This document shows, one piece after another, positions 44,238 through 56,893 of a DNA stretch of 64,000 bases. Source of the DNA: Castanea sativa. Taxonomy: Eukaryota > Streptophyta > Magnoliopsida > Fagales > Fagaceae. The DNA lies in assembly GCF_040712315.1 (NCBI RefSeq), contig NC_134023.1, forward strand, positions 64,619,257-64,683,256. Reading direction: 5' to 3'. Numbering within the stretch: position 1 is the first letter of the stretch; the number at the start of each line of letters is the position of its first letter. The notes beneath the pieces were generated by a model that saw nothing but the letters and a program-made list of their open reading frames with translations, had not been told where the DNA came from and made no database searches. Made by a program: the position numbers and the translations under genes.

Positions 44238-45339
44238 TGTGCAATATTTCATTAATTTTTCAATTATGTAATCCATCATGCTCACTAGGACATATCGCAA
44301 GGTTCAAATAAGTTCAAAAATCACAGACTTAAATGGCTCTTCAGGCCTCTACAACTTACAAAATTTGAATCCCTTTGAATCTAAGTGTATTCTTTAGTAG
44401 CTGTTTAAGGATACCGGGCAGTATTTTCTTCTCTTTTCTTACTTTCTTTGAATTCTAACAGATTTTTCTCATTAATTCTATTCTAATTTACTGTTGCTGA
44501 ATGCCTTCTCACTGTTGGCTACTTCTCCCTTTTATAGTGTCTCTCTAGGGTTTCCGGGATACCACTAATTCCCCCCTTTTGCATCCCTAGGTACCAGAAC
44601 CAATGTTGTGCCAGCAACATTGGTAGTTGGTCTCTTCCTTATTTCTCATAATTTTATTCTTTTGGTGTTTCTTCCTCAAAAGTTTCCTGCTACCTTTCCA
44701 TCCCAGTATGTCTTGAAGAGTTGACCTTGAGTTTTTCTGCTTTCAAGGCTTCTAGTTCCCACTTTTTTCAAACTCAGCTTTTGGCTGCCTTTCCCCTTGT
44801 CATTTTTCCCAAGTGAGCTGATTCCTTCCTACTAAGTTGAAAGTTTCCCAGCCACTTCCCTTCATGGTTTTTCTTTCTAGGTTCCCCGAAGTACCAGCCC
44901 CTTGTTCATGAATTGTTGGTTCCCAAGTTTTTTGATTCCTTTCTGCATCATTGGGTGTTGATAGGGACATATCTGTTCTCGTTCCTTGTGTTTCTTAGCA
45001 TCCCCTTTGAACTGTCTTAATCCAACTCTGACTTTGCTGCACGTCCCGAACATCCTGAGCTCCTGGCAGTCCCCAGGTATCCCGGCCCAGTTCTCACCAC
45101 TGGCCTCCTTAGCGATTTTCTGACTTTGGCGAGCTGGGCTTTTCCTCTTCCCTTCATTTCATGGGTTCTAAGGCTCATCTTTTCGCGGGTTTGGGTTCCT
45201 CTTCAAAACCTTAATGGATTTTGGGCCTATCATCTTTTTCCTTTATTGCAGGCTCAAGTATTATTTTATTTTTATAGAGTTCAATCTTCTATGCCATCTT
45301 GGACCTTGGTGTAACTTCGTGACTTTTTAGACCTCAACA
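44238..45339 (-). mobile_element. Probable solo LTR or LTR fragment on the minus strand
   Basis: This roughly 1.1-kb block is more GC-rich than its surroundings and runs TGTGCAATATTTC...ACCTCAACA, i.e. TG..CA ends. On the minus strand it has a clear core promoter, CACTATAAAAGGGAGAA (TATA near 44537), as in LTRs, with an A-rich leader after it. No gag/pol adjoins. The flanks (TATAC and ATGTG) give no target duplication, and one flank is a microsatellite. An unrelated non-coding transcribed locus remains possible. Confidence 0.5.
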
Positions 45340-45864
45340 ATGTGTGTGTGTGTGTGTGCGCGCGCAAAGTTTAAAGAAAGTTCAATTAGAATTTGAAATT
45401 AGAATCCAATTTTGCGTCATGTGTCCACTTAAGTTTTTTAATCTTTGTGCTAAGTGAGTTAATGAGTGCAAAATACTAAGAGTCTAATATTAATAAACTA
45501 TGAAATTAAAAAAAAAAAAAACTAATCACATACACTCAATAAAAATCATCACACAACAAAGATCATCACACATTCTATCTTATTAAAAATTATTAAAAAA
45601 ATTATTATAAGTAGTATTAAATTGAGGTAAGAATTTTAATATGTGACTAATTACATTTACTTTAAAAAAATTTGACTAATTATTTATATTTTTATAATAG
45701 AAATGTGTTTAATTTTAAACATATCTATATGTATGCATATGTTACATGCTTTTAAAAAAAAAATTGGCTAATAATTTATATTTTTATAATAAAAATGGTG
45801 TTTAATTTTAAATGTTTCCATGCGTTTGCATGAGTTATATATTAGTAATAATAAATGTGTTGTA
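45340..45864. other. Intergenic, TG/CG microsatellite and AT-rich DNA
   Basis: A (TG)n(CG)n run at about 45341-45365. A roughly 60-bp segment near 45665-45740 recurs near 45755-45815 (TTTATATTTTTATAATA..AATGTGTTTAATTTTAAA), a short tandem duplication. No gene. Confidence 0.5.
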
Positions 45865-46036
45865 AACACCGCACACCATTGGTGCGATGGTCACTCTACA
45901 GGTATAAGTGTTTGTTGGGGGGGGGATAAGGGCTGAGGTTCAAATCTCCAAGAAGGAGCTTCATACACATATACACTTAGATTATGTTAAAGTAGAATTT
46001 GAAACTTGTATAAAATAAATAAATAAAATAATAAGA
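45865..46036 (+). mobile_element. tRNA-derived SINE with target duplication
   Basis: GTGTTGTA flanks it at 45857-45864 and 46037-46044. A box GGTGCGATGGTCACTC, B box GAGGTTCAAATCTCC, an A/T-rich tail of AAATAAATAAAT type. 172 bp. A G run (about 45917-45925) sits between the boxes. Confidence 0.8.
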
Positions 46037-46727
46037 GTGTTGTACTTGGCGAGACAAATATTAAAATGGTTTTTAAAAGATAATCAATTTTATGGTTTGT
46101 AGGACTATGCCAACCATTTGAAATCTTATTAAAAAATAACACAAATTTTAAAAACACATAAATGTAAACTAGAGATTAGATATTTCATATACAATCTTAT
46201 CATTTTGTAAAAAATTTGGCGAAATTTTATAGGGGCACACTTTGTTACATTTCTTTAATTTAACATAAACTCTAAATTTATTTACAAATTTCTTTTAGAT
46301 TTAACACTTCAGGTTTCCATATATTAAAACAAAACAAAGCAAAATAAAATAAAATTTAATTATTCTAATATTTGAACCCCAATTGAGCAAAGAAAAAATT
46401 ATTGGAATAACCTTTTATATATTCAGATTTAGTGCTCAATAAAAAATCTTATTATTACACGTAAATATTATTCAAACTTAATCAGTTTTAATAATACACA
46501 TTGAATTGTGCATGTATAGATGAATCAGGTTAGATGGTTTATTCAATCGAACGCAATCCATCACATGTCTAGAAACCAACACAACCTACACGGATCAAGT
46601 TGAGTTAGGGTGGTGGGTTGTGCGTAGATGTTTCATTTCTTGTAAAAAAAATTAAACTTTCATCAACTATTAAATCAAATTTTCAATAATTCATTACAAT
46701 TTACATAATATTTCTTTAATTGTATTC
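46037..46727. other. Intergenic, no gene seen
   Basis: AT-rich non-coding DNA. Nothing recognised. Confidence 0.5.
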
Positions 46728-46880
46728 TGTGTCTGTTTGAATACCGCTTATTTTGTTGAAAACTGAAATTGAAAACATTATAAAAAAAAAATTACTGTTC
46801 ATTGGTCGGGTACTGTTCATTGGCCTAAAACTCGCAGGAAACGCAAATGCACGCCCTTTCAGCCGGATCCAAACGCTGCT
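46728..46880. mobile_element. Short Tourist-like MITE
   Basis: Begins near GTCTGTTTGAATACCGC and ends near GCCGGATCCAAACGC, imperfect inverses of the same type as at 9374-9794, with internal TACTGTTCATTGG repeated twice. About 150 bp. No clean TTA flanks. Confidence 0.55.
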
Positions 46881-48201
46881 TCTATATTCATAAAAATTAA
46901 ACTCAAAATACCAAAAAAATCAAACTAAAATAAAAATAATAAAATAAACGTATATATACAGTGAGTTGGGTTGGGTGAAATGGGTTGAGCAAATCATCTA
47001 CCAGAACTCAACCCAATTCGAGATTCAAAATAAAATTTCAAGTCAACCGAAATTTACCAACCTGTAAAACCAACCCGACATATTAGGATGAATTTATTTC
47101 GATATTAGTGGGTTGGACGAAGACCAATCTTTACTTTTTCATTCAAAAAAATTTCTAAGTAATTATTTTTCACAAAATCAAACACGCTATAAAAGAATTA
47201 ATTATTATGTTTGGTCTAGTAATTTATCCTTATTTTTTATTAGTTATTTAATTATTATTTGTTATATACTTCAAATAATTAATAAAAAAATATTTACGAT
47301 TGTCCTTTCATACATTTTTCCAATAATTATTTCCCATAAAACAAACCCACAAAAAATATTAATTTTTAATTTAACTTTACCGATTTACCCTTTTAAAAAT
47401 TACGAGTAAATTTCACAAACATACTTTGAAGATTGGGTTAATATCAAAATAGTTCAAAACAAAATTGATCAATTTAGTCCTTTTAACCCTAACCCTATTT
47501 AGCCCTCCGTTACTCATCTTTCTTTTTCTCTCAAACGTGTAAGTCTCTCTCTCTCTCTCTCTCTCTGATCCTTCTGTGTTCCAGTGGCCGTTGGATCAAT
47601 CCCACCATAGAAGCCCACATCATAAAATACCCAAAGAAACTCTGGATTGCATGCACCCCCAGTTGGGGTTGTTTTTCTTTGGCTATCCATTTGTTGTGGG
47701 TTTGGCTGGGGGGTTTTTTGAATTTGTTGATGCCGGCGTGGCCTGTCGTTGCTTGTTCTAGTTTTGTAGATGGGTTTTGTTGATAGTTTTTGTGGGTTTT
47801 GCTGATGCCATTGTTATTGTTTTTGCTGGGTCTGTAGGTTTAGCTACTGGGTTTGTTTTACTAAGCATGTAACGGGCGTTACAAGCCGTTTGAGGATAAG
47901 GACTGATTGGTACTATTTCCCAAAACCTCGGGTATGTTTGTAAAGTTTACCCAAAAATTATTTATCTTAATGAAAAATTTGCGAATAGCACATAATAACA
48001 ACGGTCTAGAATCCACAAAGGAAAAGCTCTGCTACACACGCTGACACTACACAAGTGAACACCTCTTATCTTTCTCTCTCTCCATTTTTTTTTATATGGA
48101 TAGATAGATAAGCACAGGCTTCTTTCATTCCCAGAACACAACAAACAGAACAGAGAGAGAGAGAGAGAGAGAGACAGAGAGCTCTCCAAAGCCAGAACAC
48201 C
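46881..48201. other. Intergenic and upstream region of PRPL1
   Basis: Contains AACCCTAACCCTA (telo-box-like) near 47486, a CT run near 47546-47566 and GC-richer sequence at 47570-47900 without a convincing gene. Close to the gene are a CT patch (48070), a possible TATA (TTTATATGG near 48091) and a GA run (48150-48178) in the presumed 5' UTR. Telo-boxes are frequent near plant ribosomal protein genes, so this one may be regulatory; that is inference. Confidence 0.4.
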
Positions 48202-49410
48202 ATGGCTACTACATGTTCTACTGCACCTTCATCCCTGATGCTAACACATGTTGCCTCATCAGTACACCCACAAGACCTCACTCCTTCCCTTCTCTCCTTC
48301 AAGCCCAAATCACTCTGCACCGCTTTTTGTGTCCACCCTCTGGTGTTGAGGCCTAGAGAGAGACGAACAAGTAGGTGGGTCAATGTGAATTTGAACAAGG
48401 AAGGTAAAACTGGTGGATTTTACCATCGTGTTGTGGTTGCTGCTGCTGCTGTGGCTGCAGAGGTGGCTGAGGATGTGGAGGAGAAAGAAGGAGTGGAAGG
48501 GGTTGATGGGTCTTCTGCTGTTGGTACTGTTACTGTCACAAAGCCAAAGAAAGGGAAGGCTGCATTGCCTTTGAAGAGAGATAGGGTATGTGTAACAAAA
48601 TAAAGTTTTGAGCTTTTTGTGGTTTTGTTGGTTTTTTTTTTTTTTTTTTGTTTTGTTTGTGTGTGCGTTTTGATTAGTGGGTTTTGCTTGGTTTAGGTTT
48701 TTGTTACTGCAATGGGATTTTAATTTCAGAAATTATTGCCTCTTTATACAGACGGAGTATGCCTTATGTTTTTTCTTTTTATTTTTGGTGAAATGTTAGG
48801 TCTAATGATTTTGTTGTTGTTGTCATGAATTATGTGTTATTTAGTATTTTGATTGATGGGCTTTGCTTGATTAGCCTCTGGCTTAACTTTTCTGAATAGA
48901 GGCATAGTTTTTTTTATTTTTTGTTACCATGTTGTTTGCTAGCTGATTTAGTTTTTAAAGTTGTGAATTGATTGAGTGATTAGGGTGTATATGAACGTCC
49001 TGAGGAAATCGGTGCTTATGTACAATAATCACTTGAAATTATGATATGTTGAAACATGGCAGCCATTAGTAGGATTTGTCATCAAAACGTGGCCATGGTT
49101 GATGTGTGTTGCTATCAACCATCTTTGTTGCCTGTGAACTATGTAGAGAGACAAGGTTCCATAAGCTCATCCACTTCCCTTCTTATTCTTCATTTCATTT
49201 GTTTCCCATAAATTGTGTCTGTATTGAGTGATTTCATAATTTTCATTGTTGAGTAATTTTTTTTTTTGGTTATATTAACTATTATTTATTTTTTCAATTT
49301 AAATAGGTTTCCAGAGTTAATTGTTTGATTCATTTATATTATACTTCCATGAGTCATTTACTCAATTTTGACAGTGATACTCTCGTTTGGGATTTTTAAC
49401 AAATTTTCCC

Positions 49411-49466
<56 letters not shown>

Positions 49467-52400
49467 CACCTTCTGATAAGTAAGTTTTGGTCCAATAGGG
49501 AAGGGGAAGGGGAGATCGGAACTATTTTCCTCCACTTCATGAAGTGTGGCCCTCAATTGATTGTGTTTTCCCTTTGGAGTTTTTTCCCTGCTTCCTTTCA
49601 ATCTACTTTGCTCATATGAGTTGTTTCATTTTAAATTACGCTTCATTAGATCTAGCTTTGGTCTTAAATTCTAGTTGTTTTCTCTCTTTTTGGGTTAGAA
49701 AATTCCACTTGCAAGAAAATCTCCTGATTGTTTCTATTAATACGTAGTTTGATTGACGTGATCATATTTGTTGTTAGATGTAGTCTCCCAATGTCATATG
49801 CCTTTCCTACTTACCAGATTTTCCAAGAACCTAAACTTGTTTTGTTGTAAATGTCAGAGGAGGTCTAAGAGATTCTTGGAAATTCAAAAATTAAGGGAAA
49901 ACAAAAAAGAGTATGACCTGAAGACAGCAGTATCGTTGCTAAAACAAATGGCCAGTACAAAGTTCGTGGAATCAGTTGAAGCTCATTTTCGCCTAAACAT
50001 TGACCCAAAATATAATGACCAACAGCTGAGGGCAACTGTGAGTTTTCTATTCTTATGTTGATTATGGGAAAGTATGTTACTGGTCACTTAAACTTGTGTT
50101 TTGGCACCTCATTTTCTCCTTTTCTTTCTTCTTTTTAAACTTTATTTTAGGTAAGCCTGCCCAAGGGAACTGGACAGACTGTTAAAGTTGCTGTACTTAC
50201 TCAAGGTCATTACTTTTCTCAATTTCCATTCTCATATCTATTTCTGCTGTATTGAAGATAAGTAGTTTATCGTTGTGATTTTCTCATTAGTACAATCTTT
50301 TTCTGATAAGTGAAAAAAAGGTTTTCCTGTTGTGGGGATATGTGTGAAAGGAAATGAATTGATTTGGGCACCACTAAGATAAACTTAGAATTTATGGATT
50401 GCTAACTTTTGAAGTATTGAACATAGTAGTAGTGGACAATTACCTTGCAAAATATTTCTGTTTTCATGGTTGTCAACAGGTCATATCATGCCTGATATTG
50501 TGATTTACATTTTTCAAAGTCTACCAACTTAGGTTCTTCTTCTCTCTCTCTCTCTCTTTTATTTTTGTGTGGAAAATTCTTGTTGCCTATACTTTTTACC
50601 ATTCAGTTTTTCTTTCTTATCTATACATATCTTTTTCTTCTAGGAGACAAATAGTGTGTTACTAGTCGTTGGGAAATTATTTTATATGTGAATATATACC
50701 CATAGAAAGAGATATTGGATTAAGTCTGTTGAATATAATGAGAGAATTTGTTACTGGACAAGTAGTATGTTAAGAGAAATTCCTTATAGAGTTTTTTTCC
50801 CTTTTAATAAACTATAAAACTTTAGATTGTGCCAATTCTTGTTGCGGTATGCTTTTGATACCTATTGTTGTTGCTATTTCCTTTTTGTGTTATCTGGCTC
50901 TTCTTAAAGTACACTTAATATCTACAGGTGAGAAGTTTGATGAAGCAAAAAATGCGGGAGCTGATTTGGTTGGGGGAGAGGACCTGATAGAACAAATAAA
51001 AGGAGGATTTATGGAATTTGACAAATTAATTGCTTCTCCGGATATGATGCCTAAGGTGTAGCTCTGATTACATTGTTCTAGTTAGTTATGTTAATTGCTG
51101 TTTTACATGTGAAATATTCAGAAAACAAAAATTTCTTACTAATTTCTTTTTCAAAGTAACTAAGAGGAAATTTTTTCATCTTATTTAAATGAAAATCAGT
51201 AAATAGCCTGATAATAATTTCACTTGTAAGTATTTATGGGGATTAGATGAACATCATGATCCTTTTGATATGTGTATGCAGTATGCTTCTGTAACTTTTT
51301 GTAACTTAAGTTTTGTAACTCCCCCCAACTCTCTAACCTCTCTATGAGCCCACCTTCTCCCCCCCCCCCTTTGGTGGGTTACTGTTACATTATACTGTCT
51401 CTTTTGCCAAAACTTTGCTATCACAATTGTAAAAAAAGTCATATTTAATGTACAAAGCTCCCACATGTGCGGGGTTTGGGAAAGTTGAGTTGTATACAGC
51501 CTTACCCCCATTTTTTTTGGAAGATGCTTATTCCCAGACTTAAACTCGCAACCTAGCACTTTTGTTGGAAGGCACTTGCTATTGCATGAAGACTTGACCT
51601 CTTTTGCTATCACAGTTGCAACACCAATTTTTTTAATTACCTACTCTACAATAAAATGGGAATTCTATAGTTTTCTTCTCCAATACTAAATTGCCCCTGG
51701 CACATTACCATTTAGCGACTTTATAATTTCTTGTCCAGTGGTTATGGCATCCTTTGTGATGCCTCATGTCTGTGGTTCGAACCCCACTTCCTCTTCCCCC
51801 ACTATCTAGCTATCTCAAAAATTTCTTGTACTGTTCTTTTTTTGGTAAGTGTCTTGTTGTTAAGGCTAGGTAATGAATGCTTGTTAGGATGGTAGATTAT
51901 ATTGTTATAGTAAGTACTAAGGTGTTCATTACTAATTATTAGCAATATAAAAAAAAATGTTAAACACCACCACCACCTTTCCTTTTCTCTTTCTTTAGTT
52001 CAGTCAACTAGATTCTTGCTTAATTCTTTATGATGATTGAATCTGAATTCTTTGTGAATTTGTTTTGTTATTATGTATGTGTTTAATTTGAAAGTCCTAT
52101 TCTGGCTAGAGAACATAATGACATAGCTGATTTCACTTACATTGCCTTGCTGTTTATATCAGGTTGCAAGCCTTGGAAAGATTCTGGGACCCCGAGGGCT
52201 GATGCCAAATCCGAAAGCCGGTACCGTTACACCTAATATACCTCAGGTATGGTCTAAATATTTTTGCTTTCATTTTCTTTTGGAAAATTATGACCAGAGT
52301 CTTTGTTTGGTTGCTATTTGCAAGAGGGTGCTCCTAATTATCATGACCTTTTTATTGGTCTTAGATAGATAACATTGTTCTTTCCATCTAGTGACCTTAC

Positions 52401-53660
52401 ATGGCTAGCTATGATGATTAAAATTTGAAACCTCAATTAAGTAAATTAATCAGGTGGACTTCTGTGAGTGCTAGACCACACAAGGGTGCAAATGTGCTGT
52501 TATGGATGATGATATTGATGGTCCGTGATGAAAGTTGTTGGTTGATCATGTCAATTTCGGTAGTTGTGGATGTGAGGCTGATGATAAAGGATTTGAATGG
52601 AGGCCATGGTTGATTGAAGATGGTTAAGTTTTCCAACTAAATGCTCGGTGCTAATAAAAATGGCTAACATTCTGTGTTTTTGTTTATGAATTCCCAATGG
52701 CAAAAGGTGCCCCTTTTGAGTTTAAATGGTTCCCCAAATAAGGGACAGTATTATCCCTGTATTCCAAAGTGCTATTTCTATCATAAACCAAGCGACTATT
52801 TCTACTTACTGAACTTGCAACCAACATATGTTTTTTTTTTTTTTTGATTAGACAACCAACATATGTTGGAAGTATTGAAACTTAGATAGGGAATTGAAAT
52901 GTAATTTTCACATTTCTGTTTACATTTGCATTTATTTTCTGATTTCGGACCTTTAACTGGTATTTAACAATTTTCTATAATGTCCTCATTAATGTATGTT
53001 TACATGCATATGGAAGCAAGTCTCTAACAAAGTGAGAATAATGGAATGGAAAGGAAATTGGAATCATCTGTAATTTGCACGACATAATAAAGTATGTGCG
53101 TGAATGGCATGATAAGAACAATGTAATTGTGCCAAAATGGAGAGTAAAAAGAAAAAAACAACCAAGTTGATCAAAATCTCTGACATTACAAATTTTTTCT
53201 TGCTTGTGAAAAAGCAGCATCACAAATGATATGGGTTGTTTATTAGCTTACAATTATAAATTTAACTAAATGAAGGTAGTTCATTCTATCATCTATTTCA
53301 GGCTATATCAGAATTCAAGCAGGGGAAAGTTGAATACAGAGCAGACAAAACTGGGATTGTTCACTTACCTTTTGGAAAAGCTGACTTTCCTGAAGAAGAC
53401 CTTGTTGTTAACTTGCTTGCTGCAGTAGTATGTTCTTCCTCTTCTTCCCTGTACTCCATTTGTGTATGAAATGCATTTACTCATCATACACATTTCATTT
53501 ATTTGTTTCCCTTATCTGACAGAAATCAGTAGAATCCAACAAGCCATCAGGTGCAAAAGGTGTATACTGGAAAAGTGCACATATTTGCTCATCAATGGGG
53601 CCTTCTATTCGGTTAAATATAAGGGAGATGCTTGATTATAAGCCTCCATCAATGGTTTAA
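48202..53660 (+). CDS. PRPL1: Plastid 50S ribosomal protein L1
   Basis: Seven exons: 48202-48585, 49858-50037, 50151-50205, 50928-51055, 52163-52246, 53302-53427, 53523-53660. All introns are GT..AG; joined CDS 1095 nt, 364 aa, close to known plant plastid L1 proteins. Exon 1 is a Ser/Thr-rich, Ala-rich transit peptide plus an acidic/Lys-rich linker. The L1 domain begins in exon 2 ([20 protein letters not shown]). Exon 5 holds the L1 signature [19 protein letters not shown] (about residues 253-271). The C-terminus is [21 protein letters not shown]1 binds 23S rRNA at the mobile L1 stalk of the chloroplast ribosome. ATG context is ACCATGG. The splice frame closes without a stop and every conserved block is present. 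Introns 4 and 5 carry retroposons. Confidence 0.95.
49417..49463. repeat. (TA)n microsatellite in PRPL1 intron 1
   Basis: About 23 TA units within intron 1 of the L1 gene. Confidence 0.95.
51430..51602 (-). mobile_element. Au-like SINE in PRPL1 intron 4
   Basis: On the minus strand it reads GCGAGTTTAAGTCTGGGAA (B box region), GGTAAGGCTGTATACAACTC and CCCGCACATGTGGGAGCTTT, then a short T tail, the layout of the Au SINE family widespread in angiosperms. A 16-bp duplication flanks it with one mismatch: TTTGCTATCACAATTG at 51414-51429 and TTTGCTATCACAGTTG at 51603-51618. Confidence 0.85.
51735..51819 (+). mobile_element. Very short (85 bp) tRNA-derived SINE in PRPL1 intron 4
   Basis: A perfect 10-bp duplication AATTTCTTGT flanks it at 51725-51734 and 51820-51829. 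A box-like CAGTGGTTATGGCATCC and B box GTGGTTCGAACCCCAC are both present. Hardly any body follows, only CCCCCACTATCTAGCTATCTC before a short A tail. Confidence 0.8.
52831..52853 (-). mobile_element. 23-bp truncated retroposon insertion with 12-bp target duplication, PRPL1 intron 5
   Basis: AACCAACATATG occurs at 52819-52830 and 52854-52865. Between them is T15 plus GATTAGAC. On the minus strand this is GTCTAATC followed by poly-A, i.e. the last eight bases and tail of a LINE-like transcript. Confidence 0.75.
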
Positions 53661-54879
53661 AGAACACTATACTTTGTAAATGTTGTCTTCATTGTTTAAT
53701 CAGCCCCCTAGGTGACTGTCAGATCTTGCCAATGTTTAGTAAAGATGGTAGGAGAGCAACTAATATGAAACGAGGGAGACTATGATGGCTTGGAACTGTC
53801 ACATAAATGTTCTCACACAATAGTCTTCTTCTACACTGACCTGGAAAGCCCTTGTATGGTTGTTGTGATCAATATTATCAAATTTGCTATCTTATTTTGT
53901 TTTGCAATCTGGAATTTTTATTAGCATAGAGCATCTACGAAAATTGTGTTTCTTATTTGGGGACTTTGGCATAGATTAGGAAGAACTTCAACCCAGAACA
54001 ACACAATTCACATGGTCTTCATGCTCTTAACTATTGCTCGGTTATGTTCCCTTCTCTTGCCAATCGGTGCCCACTGTGTTCGATTCAAAGGACTTATTAG
54101 CTCAAGCGTCACATATTCTGAGTTTGAATGAAAGGATTGGTTAGCTATAGCTAAAGTATCCCAACATTAACTTTTCCAACATCAGAGTCAAACTTGGATT
54201 GGGTTGAATGTAGTTTGCCCAAGTCGCATCTTAAGGGAAGTGATATAATTTCTAGTATCATTGATTTGTTTTCTATAGCATTTGATCTTCTATTAGTTGA
54301 AGTTGTGATTTTACTGTGAAATTGGCGGTATATCAAAGACTTGCCCACAAAAAAGAAAGGTGTACCTCACATGGTTGTGGAGCGCACACACCATGAGAGG
54401 GGGAAGAATATGTATCTCCAATACATGAGATAGATAATTATTGAGTTTGTGTACTAGCTGAGGAAGGTGAATGAATAGTAACTTGCTTTTGCGTTCAAAG
54501 TAAAGAAGCATAATATAGGACACTTGTTGCACTCTGTGGAGATAGAAAGATATCTTAAACTCAACTGAATATTGAGTTTATGACAACTCAAAAGTCGCAA
54601 ATGACATTCCCAATAGTCATTTTTCCCCCTTTCTTCTCAATATTCCCAAATCCAAAAAAAGCCAGAAATTTTTTTTTTTGGCGGGTTCCATATCCAAAAC
54701 TCCACAGCTTTTTTCCATTCTTTTCTACAATCCTTTAAACAAATAATTTAAGTTCATTCAGTCATTGTCTCCCCCCCCCCCCCCCTCCTTCATTACTAGT
54801 TTTAAGTGTTAGTCCTAATCTCATCTTAAAATAATAAGATAATTTTCTAACAAAATAAACTCAATACAATATTTAAATT

Positions 54880-55900
54880 TTCTAATTTAAACTATCTATA
54901 TTTGTTATTTGAAAGTGTTTTAAATTTTTCAAGAAAACATAATGTATTTTACATTAAATTAATATATAAAGCGATTATTTTGTAAAAAAATGTTAATGTG
55001 GGGTTGGAATTTGTTTCTAGTTTTTTTTACAAATGGTTCATGTTCTATCTATCTTGTATGACCTAAAGAGAAAGCAAATATAAGTAAATCTATCACTTAT
55101 ATAAGAAAACAAATTCAAGACTTTAATAATACAAGAAAAATGAATTTTATCAAGAACCTACCAACATTAGGTTGAGATTGTAACATAATTATTAATGAAA
55201 CAGCTCCTCTTTTTTCAAAATCCTCTCATCCCAAAGTATCACCAAAGTGGACTAAATGGACCGAAATGGACTAAAATAGACTAAAGCAGACCGAAATGGA
55301 TTGAGTTGACCAAATGTTATACTGATGTGGCTCAACATGAGTGTAACTACAATAAATAATACGTTTTAGTTATTATAAAATAGAATTAAACTATCTACAT
55401 TTGTTATTTGAAAGTGTGTGTTATTTTTTTTTAATTTTGCAAATTTTTTTTCAAGGAAACATAATGTATTTTACATTAAATTAATATATAAAGCGATTAT
55501 TTTGTAAATAATGTTAATTTGAGGTTGGAATTTGTTTCTAGTGTTTTTTACAAATGGTTCATATTTGATATGTCTTGTATGACCTAAAGATAAAGCAGAT
55601 ATAAATAAATCTATCACTTATATAAAAAAACAAACACAAGACTTTAATAATACAAGAAAATTGTAATTTTATCAAGAATTTATCAACATTAGGATGAGAT
55701 TGTAACATAATTATTAATGATGCAGCTCCTCTTTTTACAAAATCCTCTCCTCCCAAAGTATCACTAAAGTATACTAAATAGACTGAATGGATCGAAGTGA
55801 ACCAAAATAGACTAAAGTATATTGAAATGGACTGAGTTGACCAAATGTTATACTGATGTAGCTCAATATGAACGTAGTAATAATAAATAATACACTTTAA
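54880..55900. repeat. Two tandem copies of a roughly 505-bp unit
   Basis: 54880-55385 and 55386-55900 share TTAAACTATCTAYATTTGTT, AAAGCGATTATTTTGTAAA, TTTACAAATGGTTCAT, AACATAATTATTAATGA and end in the TGGACTAAATGGACCGAAAT decamer stretch plus AATAAATAATACRYTTTA. A third, partial copy lies at about 58250-58620. Confidence 0.75.
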
Positions 55901-56177
55901 CTATTATATAAATAAAATAAATTCATGGTGGGGTTTCATTAGTCATTAACTCATGGATTTTCCTCCCCTTAAACCCTCATTTTCCGTCTCCATTAGTGGT
56001 GGAGTCAAGAGTTTGGCTTGGGGGGGCCAAATTGTGGTATACATAAATCGGTCTAGATAAATTCAAAACATATACATACTCAATTAGATTAATAAGAACT
56101 CGCCATCTTCCTAATCTTTTTTTTTTTTTTTCTTTTTTCTAAATGAACATAATCTTTGTAAACTCTAATGAGTATAT
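55901..56177. other. Spacer, no gene seen
   Basis: Non-coding; poly-T near 56117-56139. Confidence 0.4.
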
Positions 56178-56581
56178 TCAAGTTATGTCGCATCGGTTGT
56201 TACCCTCAACCTTTAATTGTTTTGCTTTTATCATGAGAACCATTTCCTCACCTATAAAGTCACAATAAACATTTAATTAATCATAAAGCAGCTTGATTAA
56301 GTTATGATTTTGGTTTTTCACTCAAAAAAAAAAACTAATATAACATATTAGTAATAATTTTTTTAAAAAAAATTATATGACAAATATATATGCACTTGAT
56401 TGATTTTATCAATATTAAGATTTTTTTTTTTTCCTTTTGGGTGTTTGAGAATGGGGAGAAATGTAGGGCTTGGAATCACTTACAAAGGGGAAATAAATCA
56501 TAAAAGTTAATTTTTTAAATATTTAATACAGCTAATCACTAGGAGAAGAAGAACACAGCAAAAGGTAGAGAGCTTTGCCAT
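56178..56581 (-). pseudogene. Defensin-like peptide pseudogene (duplicate copy)
   Basis: Exon 1 (56581-56530) encodes a signal peptide, MAKLSTFCCVLLLLVIS, with donor after AGCT (GTATTA). Exon 2 starts at 56251 after TTTATAG and reads EEMVLMIKAKQ, then diverges: a deletion removes the first conserved cysteines and the frame stops at 56180-56178. A TATA box (CCTATAAAAG on the minus strand) lies near 56630. It is the decayed paralog of the gene at 59337-60172. Confidence 0.65.
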
Positions 56582-56893
56582 CTCTGAGTTGAAGTACGAG
56601 GATTAAGCAATTCCATACTCTTTTATAGGGCATTTGGGAACCATACAATCCTTATTTCCACCAAAACCAAATTTCATGTTATGATGCAATTATGAAGCAA
56701 TAGTCCTTCCATTTATTGTTGTTAATTATGAATTTATAGTCTATCCTTATATTATAATGAAAAATTAATCACAAAGTAATTGTCCTTCCTTATATTATAA
56801 TGGAAAATTAATCACAAAGTAATTGTCCTTCCTTATATTAGTTATGTAATAATCTATTAATTAATGCAGGGCTTTACTTTCAAAAAAATAAAT

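Noticed and set aside
45126..45314. Short plus-strand frame in the LTR-like block
   Set aside because: The block's promoter is on the other strand and the frame has no domain or start context.
51720..51790. tRNA gene-like A and B boxes
   Set aside because: It does not fold into a complete cloverleaf by eye and carries target duplications, so it is a SINE and not a tRNA gene.
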